From: Prevotella sp.
Lineage (GTDB): Bacteria; Bacteroidota; Bacteroidia; Bacteroidales; Bacteroidaceae
Length of the DNA: 52,702 bases
Assembly: GCA_017645905.1 (NCBI GenBank)
Contig: JAGCNO010000081.1
Coordinates: 1-52,702, forward strand
Direction of reading: 5' to 3'
Shown here: positions 30,211-38,108 of the stretch, piece by piece
How positions within the stretch are numbered: the stretch's first letter is position 1
Layout: each line of letters begins with the position of its first letter
The notes under the pieces: generated by a model
Told to the model about the DNA's origin: nothing
The model's database searches: none
What the model saw: only the letters and a program-made list of their open reading frames with translations
Translations under genes and position numbers: made by a program

Positions 30211-32349
30211 ATGATACGAAACAGGAATCATAAACTCCTACTGGCGGGCACTCTCCTCACAGCGGCACTGTTTGTGGGATGTAGCGACGATGACAGCATG
30301 ATTGGCAACGACATCGTGCAGAACATCGATGCCGAGCTGACGTTTGCACTGCCCCAGCGCATCGTAGGTAACTTCGAACAGACACGTATGACATCCTACG
30401 TGGTGCAGTACGAGGGGACCTCGCTCACCTTCCGAGGGCTCGATGACATCCATCTGCTCTCCTTCGACAGCAAGCCCGGACCCCAGTCGGGTAGCAAGGG
30501 TGAGGTAGCCTACTTAGGCAGCACCTCCGGCCGCATCATCAATCTCGCCACTGACAACGACTACTCCGTGGCTTGCCACGTGCAGGTACCCATCGGCACC
30601 ACACACTTCGGCTTCTATGCCCATGCCATCGACGGCAACGACACACCCGAGGACCGCTTCCATTTTGGAGCCCTTGAGACAAAGGGGCTCGACGGTCAGG
30701 CCAACATGGCCAACATCGGCTTTGCACCCGTGCCTATCTGCACCTCGGAGGCCGATCAGGGCGGAAGCGCTGCCGGTCAGGCTCTCGTCGAACTGCTTAA
30801 CACGCTGATGGCTGTCACCGGACCAGAGGCAGCACCCGACAACACCTGGGCTACAGCCACCGACCCGAACCTCCAAGAGACTTGGCATGCAATGATCGAG
30901 CTGAAGACCCTCTCCTCAGCCAGCGTCGAACGCGTGCTCGGCAGTGTCTACCGTTTGGTAACCTGTGTACCCGAGAATTATCCTGGACGCCAGCTCGCAG
31001 ATGCTATTGCCGCTATCATCGCTAATGCCTGCACCACCACGCCACCACGTGGCAGCAATCAGCTGAAGCTCAGCGAACAGTATCAGAACTTCCCCGCCGA
31101 CCTCTACCTCCCTGAAGGAGCCGCACGTATCGTATGGAACGCTGACAAGCAGCACTTCGAGACACCAGCTGCACATATCTACGGCAAGGGTCTCGATGTC
31201 CCCGCCATGACTGACTATGTCTTCCCTGCCAACCTCCAGTACCTCGCACTGTCGCCCATCGTTGCCAGCGACTCGCTGGCACTGCCCGGTAACGAGCTGA
31301 ATGAGGAGGAAACTACGATCTACGACAACTGGAAACAGCTCATCAACGAGTGTTACGCCAAAGGTTACGACCAAGTGAAGGAGAGCACACAGTCGGTGGC
31401 TATGGTTGACCAGGTACAGTATGCTGTAGGACGACTGGACGCCTGTGTAACTACCGAGAGCCGTACGCTCTACGATGCCTATGGTAAGGCCATCGACTGT
31501 AAGGATGGCTTCACGCTGAAGGGCGTCCTCGTGGGCGGACAACATGAGGTGGGCTACGACTTCGAGCCAAAGACCGACACCCACGGATACGTCCTCTACG
31601 ACACCGACCTCAACGGCGGACCGCAGAAGGTGAGGTATGGCTCTTGGACCGATTACAACCACACCCTCGGCCTGGCTACCCCGGCCGACGAGAATGAGCT
31701 TATCGCCCTCGAGCTGCGGAACGACGGCCCCGACTTCCAGGGCGCCGACGGACGTATCGCTCATGGCGCCACCTTCTACCTTGTGGCCAACATGCAACCG
31801 CTTACGGGTACTAACTACAAGAAAGGCTCCATCGACCGCATCTTCCAGCGCGACTACGTCACTAAAGTAAACCTCCAAGTGCTGAAAGGCAATAGCGACG
31901 TCAACGGCGACGGCATACCCGACACCGACAGAAATGGCGACGGCATACCCGACGTCTACACCTTCGACCCACAGACAAACCTGCCTAACGGCATCGACGA
32001 GGACGGCGACGGCATACCCGACGGCATTGACGAGGACGGTGACGGCAAGCCCGACGGCTACGACATCAACAATGACGGCAAGCCCGACGACATCGTCACA
32101 GAAGACACAGACGGCGACGGCAAGCCCGACACCGCAGGATGGGACACCGACGGCGACGGCGACATTGATACGCCCATCACCCCCGATGACAAAGGCAACT
32201 GGCCGGAAACGCCCACCGAGCCTACAGGACTGGGCACAGCCACCTACGGCATTCCCACACTCGACGAGAACGATAATCGTCGCTCCTTTGGACTGAGTGT
32301 CGATATCTCTTGGATGCAGGGCATCATCTTCGATGACATCCCGCTTTGA
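30211..32349 (+). CDS. Mfa1-type fimbrillin 2 with thrombospondin-3-like calcium repeats
   Basis: 712 residues; lipoprotein signal LTAALFVGC (Cys24) and Thr-Arg site at Arg59 (FEQTRM). It shares the paralogue pattern: FRGLDDIHLLSF, VPIGTTHFGFYAHA, QYQNFPADLYLPEGAARIVWN, QYAVGRLDACV, FTLKGVLVGGQ, HGATFYLVANM. About 100 residues of DxDxDG-type repeats (DVNGDGIPDTDRNGDGIPD, DEDGDGIPDGIDEDGDGKPD, DTDGDGKPD; 31900-32170) stand just before the C-terminal SFGLSVDISWMQGIIF strand. These repeats are typical calcium-binding rods of thrombospondin type 3 kind. The insertion accounts for much of its extra length. Nothing else in the window carries such repeats. Confidence 0.9.
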   Translation: MIRNRNHKLLLAGTLLTAALFVGCSDDDSMIGNDIVQNIDAELTFALPQRIVGNFEQTRMTSYVVQYEGTSLTFRGLDDIHLLSFDSKPGPQSGSKGEVAYLGSTSGRIINLATDNDYSVACHVQVPIGTTHFGFYAHAIDGNDTPEDRFHFGALETKGLDGQANMANIGFAPVPICTSEADQGGSAAGQALVELLNTLMAVTGPEAAPDNTWATATDPNLQETWHAMIELKTLSSASVERVLGSVYRLVTCVPENYPGRQLADAIAAIIANACTTTPPRGSNQLKLSEQYQNFPADLYLPEGAARIVWNADKQHFETPAAHIYGKGLDVPAMTDYVFPANLQYLALSPIVASDSLALPGNELNEEETTIYDNWKQLINECYAKGYDQVKESTQSVAMVDQVQYAVGRLDACVTTESRTLYDAYGKAIDCKDGFTLKGVLVGGQHEVGYDFEPKTDTHGYVLYDTDLNGGPQKVRYGSWTDYNHTLGLATPADENELIALELRNDGPDFQGADGRIAHGATFYLVANMQPLTGTNYKKGSIDRIFQRDYVTKVNLQVLKGNSDVNGDGIPDTDRNGDGIPDVYTFDPQTNLPNGIDEDGDGIPDGIDEDGDGKPDGYDINNDGKPDDIVTEDTDGDGKPDTAGWDTDGDGDIDTPITPDDKGNWPETPTEPTGLGTATYGIPTLDENDNRRSFGLSVDISWMQGIIFDDIPL
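31896..32175 (+). repeat. DNA repeats coding for DxDxDG calcium-binding units
   Basis: GACGGCGACGGC(A/-)-type units recur at about 24-36 base spacing (GGCGACGGCATACCCGAC appears repeatedly). They translate to about seven D-x-D/N-x-D-G-x-P-D units inside fimbrillin 2. Confidence 0.9.
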
Positions 32350-32421
32350 TTTGTGCCACATTCCATTCCATCCTAACATAAAGAAAATAACATATTATTT
32401 ACTAAACACAATTAAAAAACA

Positions 32422-34203
32422 ATGAGAAAAATGAAAACATTTGCCTTCGCAGCAGCAGCACTGCTGACAGGCACAGTGGGATTCACCTCTTGCTCAAGCG
32501 AGAGTGAGGACGTGCTGAGCCCCAACGTCATCATTGACGAGAACGGCACGGCCAACGTGAAGCCCGAGTTCGTCATCTCCATCCCACGCACGGTGGTCAA
32601 CACCCGTATGGATGGCAACGTCACACAGGCCATGGGCACCGTGGCACAGTTCCGCGGCATGGACAACATCCAGATTGTACCCTTCAACGTACAGCCTACG
32701 GCTAACACGGAGAAGTTCTCGGATGTCATCAACCTCAGCAGCATCAGTTCGCTGCGCATGCCCGGACAGCTGAACTACAAGGTCTATGCCGATCAGCTCG
32801 TGCCCGTAGGAACCAGCAACTTCCTGCTCTATGCCAAGGCTGTCGACAATGCTGCCGATCAGGACATCACCACCCAGGACGACAAGTTCCACTTCGGCTA
32901 CCTCAACGCCGTTGGTCTGGGTGAAGACTTCACCACTCCCGGTGCCGTCGAGATCGGCCTGGAGCGCATCAACTCCAATGCCGAGGCTATCGCCAGCGAT
33001 GCAACCGGCAACGCCATCCTGACGCTGCTCAACGGCATCGCCAATGTCCCGGGCTGGGAAACAGCTACCAACGAGACCCTGAAGGGTCTCTACGACGGCT
33101 TTATCACACTGAGCGTCTGTGCCTCTGGCCATGTTGCAGTTGTCCTCAGCGACCTCTACTTCTCGGCTGCCCATGTCGACATGGATGATCCTGACTACAA
33201 CGTATCTCTTGCCGTCCGCGAAGCCATCGCCGCTGCCGGCAAGCCCGTCAGCAAGAAGCCCATGGAGCTGAACTCTCAGTACCAGAACTTCCCTGCCAAC
33301 CTCGGTTTGCCTGACGGTGCTGCACGCATCGCATGGAACGCCAATAACAAGCAGTTCGAGGACGTCACCGCCAAGTTTGCTGATAATTTCGAGGCTAACC
33401 TCACTCAGTTCACCTATCCCGCAGCTCTGTGGTACTATGTCGACACCCCGCTGAAGGCTTCTGAGGAAATCGAGTCGCCCGAATACGACGCCGAGGCTAA
33501 CTGGAACGACGTCATTGGCAACGTCTATGGCGAGGCTAAGGATGTTGTCGAGGAGACAACACAGTCAGTGGCTCTGAGCAAGCAGGCACAGTATGGTGTG
33601 GGACGCCTGGAGGCACGCATCCTCATGGGCGACGGCGCCTTCTACGACAGCAAGGGTGAAGAGATGGACGTCACCAAGGGCTTCACACTGAAGGGTATGC
33701 TCATCGGCGGACAGAACAGCGTGACCTACGACTTCACCACGAAGGGTAACGAGAACCTCACCATCTACGACCGCGAAGTGCCCACAGGCATAGTGGCTTT
33801 GCCCAACAGTACCACACAGACGGCTAACCAGACCCTCGCCCTCGAGACAAAGGCCGACCAAGTGGTAAACATCGCCCTCGAGCTCATCAACAACGGCCCC
33901 GCCTTCCACGGCAAGAATGGCGCTATCATCCCCGAGGGTGGAACGTTCTACCTTGCAGCACGCCTCGACCCGAAGACTGCTATCAACTACCAGTCAGGCA
34001 CCCTTGACAAGATCTTCATTCAGGACCACGTCACCAAGCTCACCATCACCATCAAGAATGGTAAGAAGGAAGGTGGGGATGAGCCCGAAGGACCCGGTGA
34101 GGGCGATCCCACCATTCCCGATCTGAGCAGCGACGCTATCGAGCTCGGAACCAGCGTCGACCTCGAATGGCAGGAAGGTCTGATCCTCTCGCCCGAGATT
34201 TAA
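32422..34203 (+). CDS. Mfa1-type fimbrillin 3
   Basis: 593 residues; lipoprotein signal GTVGFTSC (Cys24), Thr-Arg site at Arg62 (VVNTRM). Paralogue pattern: FRGMDNIQIVPF, VPVGTSNFLLYAKA, QYQNFPANLGLPDGAARIAWN, PAALWYYVDTPLKAS, QYGVGRLEARI, FTLKGMLIGGQNS, IIPEGGTFYLAARL, FIQDHVTKLTITI, then a short Gly/Glu/Pro linker and ELGTSVDLEWQEGLIL at the end. The linker sits where fimbrillin 2 carries its calcium repeats. It is the closest relative of fimbrillin 2 here. The 72-base gap before it is AT-rich, without a visible promoter box. Confidence 0.9.
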   Translation: MRKMKTFAFAAAALLTGTVGFTSCSSESEDVLSPNVIIDENGTANVKPEFVISIPRTVVNTRMDGNVTQAMGTVAQFRGMDNIQIVPFNVQPTANTEKFSDVINLSSISSLRMPGQLNYKVYADQLVPVGTSNFLLYAKAVDNAADQDITTQDDKFHFGYLNAVGLGEDFTTPGAVEIGLERINSNAEAIASDATGNAILTLLNGIANVPGWETATNETLKGLYDGFITLSVCASGHVAVVLSDLYFSAAHVDMDDPDYNVSLAVREAIAAAGKPVSKKPMELNSQYQNFPANLGLPDGAARIAWNANNKQFEDVTAKFADNFEANLTQFTYPAALWYYVDTPLKASEEIESPEYDAEANWNDVIGNVYGEAKDVVEETTQSVALSKQAQYGVGRLEARILMGDGAFYDSKGEEMDVTKGFTLKGMLIGGQNSVTYDFTTKGNENLTIYDREVPTGIVALPNSTTQTANQTLALETKADQVVNIALELINNGPAFHGKNGAIIPEGGTFYLAARLDPKTAINYQSGTLDKIFIQDHVTKLTITIKNGKKEGGDEPEGPGEGDPTIPDLSSDAIELGTSVDLEWQEGLILSPEI

Positions 34204-34327
34204 AGAAAGTAACAATTCTAAAGAGATTCCCGGATAATCCCTGGTAATTTCTTTCCAAAACCAAAGAAGGCAGGAAGGCCTTCGCCAAACCCGACGGGGG
34301 CCTTCCATCCCTTCCCTTCAACAACGT
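34204..34327. other. Leader region of fimbrillin 4 with motif copy 3
   Basis: The 124-base gap holds the third copy of the leader motif (34226-34260) and a GAAGGC...GCCTTC-like inverted stretch (34265-34308). Confidence 0.6.
34226..34260 (+). promoter_or_regulatory. 36-base leader motif, copy 3
   Basis: ATTCCCGGATAATCCCTGG followed by TAATTTCTTTCCAAAA; one base shorter than copies 1 and 2 and nearly identical in its second half. It lies about 65 bases before the fimbrillin 4 ATG. Confidence 0.6.
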
Positions 34328-36310
34328 ATGAAACAGACAGTAATGAATGACAACAGAACGGCAGGGACGACCACAGGTCGGCAACATGCCACGTACCACC
34401 ATGCCACGTCGCCACAGGCTACGCAGCATCGTGAAGTTACACCACGCACGGCCATCCACCGTGCACGGCCAGCCCTGTTACTGGCGTCACTCATCTGCCA
34501 AGTTTGTGGTTTGATGCTATTCTCCGCTTGTGCCAATTATGACGATTTGGAATTCGTACCCGTCTCAGATGTCGTGAAGCACACCCAACTGGCTCTCTCC
34601 GCCAGCGGTAGCAACACAGCCACTCGTATGTCATCAGCAGTCACCCAGGCCGATGAGCAGGCCAACGGCTCACACTTCCGTGGCATCAGCGACCTTTTCC
34701 TGCTGCCCTTCCAGATATCGAATAACGATAGAGATTACATTAAACAAAATTTTAGTCCCTCAGGATCTCAGGTCGTAGCGGGCAACAATACTATACCTTC
34801 TATTTATAATGGGGCCAATTCGAAATACTACCTCGATGTAGCCATCCCCGTCGGCACCAACGCCTTCCTCGTCTACGGACGAGCCACTGGCAGCAACTCC
34901 TCTCTGACTGAAAGGCAAACCAATGGCGTCCTCGCCCACGAAGGCTTGACCAGCACCGTTGGCACTACACCCGCTGGCATCACTTTCTCTCCCATACAGA
35001 TGGTAAGCCAAGTGACCACAAATCATGCTGCTGGAACGAAGGGCGATGATATTATCACCTACCTCAATAGCATTTTCAACCAAAACTGGGCTGATGCCAC
35101 AGGTTATCCTGTCCTCTACAACTTTTACGACATGGTGACAGCCATGCAGGCAGGTTCTTCGGCCAGCGTCATCGCTTTCGTTCAGGAAATCTATGATGCG
35201 CTGAAAAACTCTTCCTCAGCAAATGGTGTCAGCACTGTTATTTCAGCCATTGAGAACAGTAACTATGTAACTGTTTCTGATGGTAAACTTTCTTTCAAAG
35301 AAGACTATCAAGGCTACCCCACCACAGACCTTGGCCTGCCCGACGGAGCTGCCGTCATTCTTTGGAACGAGACCAGCCACTCTTTCGAAGCAGTGACCAG
35401 CAAGAACAACTTCAATGGTTTAAATGCCGATGTCACCAACTTCGTATTCCCTGCTGAACTGTACTATCGTGCCAACAGCCGCATTCACACCAGCGAGGTG
35501 GAACTGACAGATGTAAATACCCAGGCACCAGCTATCTTCAATCGCGCAGCTTGGGGTAATTTAGAGAGTGACAACAACACCTCAGTGTTGAAGCAACAAC
35601 TAAGTGGCAATAACCTCTTTACACCAAACGGAATGGTCTATAACACTACGACCATTGTTGCCATCACCGATCCCCTGCAATACGCCGTCAGCCGTCTCGA
35701 CCTGAAGCTGACCGCCAGTGGAGAAACACTAGAGGACAATGCAGACACCCCCAACCCAATCCCTGTCAGCAGTTTGAAAATCACAGGTGTCCTCGTAGGA
35801 CAGCAAAGCCCGGTGGACTACCTCTTCCATAGCAAATGGGCTAACGAAGGCGACCAGCTCTATACCATCTACGACAGCAAGATAGACGAGGACGCTTCTG
35901 CCTTTAACGCTTCAAAGTTCACGCATACCCTCGTAATGGAAACGGTCAAAGACCAGGAAGTGAACATTGCCGTAGAGATTCAGAACAACAGCGACTTTGA
36001 CATCGTCACTGGCACTGACAAGCACATCGTCCCCCCAGGCTGTAAGTTCTACCTCATTGGGCAACTAAACCCGCAGGAGAAGAACGCAGACAACACATAT
36101 AAGTTTGGCTATGACCCTGACGTACCTGAAAAGAACCGTGTCTTCTGCCAGGACCACATGACCAGCGTAACCTTCACCGTCAACGACCTGAGAAACGCCT
36201 ACTACGTCATTCCGCCGCTCAGCTCCACACAGCTGGAGTTCAGCCTTGCCGTTGCCAGTTGGAAAATCTCCACCTCAGTTGGGAAGGAGCTCGAATATAA
36301 TGAAGATTAG
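34328..36310 (+). CDS. Mfa1-type fimbrillin 4 with unusually long signal-peptide n-region
   Basis: 660 residues. The lipobox is LMLFSAC (Cys68) and the Thr-Arg site is Arg100 (NTATRM). The pattern of the paralogues is kept: FRGISDLFLLPFQI, IPVGTNAFLVYGRA, YQGYPTTDLGLPDGAAVILWN, PAELYYRANSRIHTS, QYAVSRLDLKL, ITGVLVGQQSP, VPPGCKFYLIGQL, FCQDHMTSVTFTV. The end (NAYYVIPPLSSTQLEFSLAV) resembles fimbrillin 1. Before the hydrophobic core of the signal peptide there are about 45 mostly polar, His/Thr/Arg-rich residues; no later ATG before the core exists, so either the n-region is real or translation begins at a non-ATG codon. Confidence 0.85.
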   Translation: MKQTVMNDNRTAGTTTGRQHATYHHATSPQATQHREVTPRTAIHRARPALLLASLICQVCGLMLFSACANYDDLEFVPVSDVVKHTQLALSASGSNTATRMSSAVTQADEQANGSHFRGISDLFLLPFQISNNDRDYIKQNFSPSGSQVVAGNNTIPSIYNGANSKYYLDVAIPVGTNAFLVYGRATGSNSSLTERQTNGVLAHEGLTSTVGTTPAGITFSPIQMVSQVTTNHAAGTKGDDIITYLNSIFNQNWADATGYPVLYNFYDMVTAMQAGSSASVIAFVQEIYDALKNSSSANGVSTVISAIENSNYVTVSDGKLSFKEDYQGYPTTDLGLPDGAAVILWNETSHSFEAVTSKNNFNGLNADVTNFVFPAELYYRANSRIHTSEVELTDVNTQAPAIFNRAAWGNLESDNNTSVLKQQLSGNNLFTPNGMVYNTTTIVAITDPLQYAVSRLDLKLTASGETLEDNADTPNPIPVSSLKITGVLVGQQSPVDYLFHSKWANEGDQLYTIYDSKIDEDASAFNASKFTHTLVMETVKDQEVNIAVEIQNNSDFDIVTGTDKHIVPPGCKFYLIGQLNPQEKNADNTYKFGYDPDVPEKNRVFCQDHMTSVTFTVNDLRNAYYVIPPLSSTQLEFSLAVASWKISTSVGKELEYNED

Positions 36311-36332
36311 TTGACAGAAACATATCATCAAG

Positions 36333-38102
36333 ATGGGAAAGACAAACATCATATTTAAGATCCTGTTAATCATGGCAGTTGCGCTACAAGCCTCATGCTA
36401 TGACCACGAAGAGGATATCTACAAGCAAGATACTATCCCCCTGACCTTCTACCTTCAGACCTCTGGCGGTAAACAGACCCGTGGTTATGAAGGTTTGGAA
36501 GAGGCTATCGACCATGAGGACGACATCAACAGCGTGGAAGTGTGGCTCTACGATGGCAGTAACTTTGTGGGCTACTCAAAAACCCTCATTGATAACAACA
36601 AGATTCGGGTGAACATTCCAGAGGCGGTTGCCAGCAAAGGATCCATCGATGTCTACGTCATCGCCAACGGCAAAAGTGTAGGATTGGAGAACTTAGGTTC
36701 GATTGAGCCAAGGATATCTCTTGAGACATTACGGACGAAACTGTTGGGAGGTTCTACCTTCCTGCCTACTGCTAACGGTGCTAACCGTACTAAGGAAGTG
36801 CCTTCCGATGGTCTGCCCTTCTCGCAGATGCTCTTAGGCGTACCCATCACCTCAACGGGCCTGCAGGCCACACTACCCGACATCACCCTTACCCGTGCCG
36901 TCAGTAAGTTTCGCTTTGCTTTTGCACGCTCCACAGGGATGAATGATGTGGCTATTACGGGTATAGAGCTGAAGGGGAGCCTGATTGCTTCTCATGAGTA
37001 TATCTTCCCAAAGCAAGACACAGAAACGGAGAAAAACTACGGAGTGATAGGCAATGCCACCTATTATGGCGACCGGCTGCCCAACCTGCAGGATGCCACC
37101 TATGAAACCAATTCCATACTGTGGGGGGCAAACACACAAACAGGCGAAGAGGTTGCCATCATTCCTGCCAACGACATCAACGAAGTGGATTATCCTGAAC
37201 AGATGACCTTTGACTATCTCAACAGCGGAGGGAGGACAATGACAGGTCCCAACTACGAAGACTACGTGACCGAGAACTTCATCGAATATAAGGATGCAAA
37301 TGATAATACGCTCTATCACGACAGTTTCCTCACCTACCTAAGAGAAACCGACAAGCCCCTTGAAGTCACTATCTACTATCGACTTCTGGCAGAGGAGACC
37401 AAAGTTCACAAGACATCTTTCACCATGATGGCAGCCAACGACTTCGCCAGAAACCATATTTGGACTGTGTATGCCTATTTCAAGGGTAACAGGCTTGTGG
37501 TGAAGCCCATTGTTCAACCCTGGGACTTGGGCGGAAGGTTTAATGATTACAGAACCGACGTGGGTGCCCGTCTGGGAACCTTACAACAATACCTGCGCTG
37601 GGACACTGACGGAGACCTGAGTACGTGGAACGGCAGTTATGTGGCTGTAACACATGAGTGGGACAATATGTCACAGGTGCCAGGAAGGACACCCCTTATC
37701 AACCTGACCACCTCCAGTTCAGAGAACATGTACCTGCAACTGGACAACAAGTACTTTGAGTTTGTCTTGGAAGAGACCGTAGGCGGCACCACCACATATC
37801 GGGAGTTGGGCGTCAACACCCACCTTGAGATATCCAGTGGGATAAATATCACAACCAAGTTCTTCGTACGCCCCATCAAGGCCTACGACACGGCAGAGCA
37901 ACCTGTCCCCAGCAGAGAATGTCACATGTCGCTGGTAAGAAATGGAACCGTACCTGCCAAGGTTCCACTGCGTAGTAGCATGCCAGGCTTTGCCGAAGGC
38001 GTGGATGAGGTGTGGTTCTATTGGGTTAGCCCAGACAACTACAAGGAATACGCTAATGGAGCAGGCCCCGATGGCGCATCCTCAGAATATATAGGAAATT
38101 AA
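36333..38102 (+). CDS. Minor fimbrial subunit (FimA/Mfa-like lipoprotein)
   Basis: 589 residues; lipoprotein signal MAVALQASC (Cys22) and Thr-Arg site at Arg50 (GKQTRG). It differs from the four fimbrillins but has the general pilin build: DDINSVEVWLYDGSNFVGY, IDVYVIANGKSVG, LTRAVSKFRFAFARSTG and AANDFARNHIWTVYAYFKGNRLVVKPIVQPW. The latter two are typical of minor or tip-proximal subunits in type V pilus loci. It follows fimbrillin 4 by 22 bases and precedes the next subunit by 6 bases, so these three last genes form a tight block. Confidence 0.8.
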   Translation: MGKTNIIFKILLIMAVALQASCYDHEEDIYKQDTIPLTFYLQTSGGKQTRGYEGLEEAIDHEDDINSVEVWLYDGSNFVGYSKTLIDNNKIRVNIPEAVASKGSIDVYVIANGKSVGLENLGSIEPRISLETLRTKLLGGSTFLPTANGANRTKEVPSDGLPFSQMLLGVPITSTGLQATLPDITLTRAVSKFRFAFARSTGMNDVAITGIELKGSLIASHEYIFPKQDTETEKNYGVIGNATYYGDRLPNLQDATYETNSILWGANTQTGEEVAIIPANDINEVDYPEQMTFDYLNSGGRTMTGPNYEDYVTENFIEYKDANDNTLYHDSFLTYLRETDKPLEVTIYYRLLAEETKVHKTSFTMMAANDFARNHIWTVYAYFKGNRLVVKPIVQPWDLGGRFNDYRTDVGARLGTLQQYLRWDTDGDLSTWNGSYVAVTHEWDNMSQVPGRTPLINLTTSSSENMYLQLDNKYFEFVLEETVGGTTTYRELGVNTHLEISSGINITTKFFVRPIKAYDTAEQPVPSRECHMSLVRNGTVPAKVPLRSSMPGFAEGVDEVWFYWVSPDNYKEYANGAGPDGASSEYIGN

Positions 38103-38108
38103 CATCGT

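Noticed and set aside
30916-32379. 487-codon minus-strand frame opposite fimbrillin 2
   Set aside because: It is a shadow of the G+C-rich fimbrillin gene; the plus strand has a lipoprotein signal, family motifs and the TSP3-like repeats.
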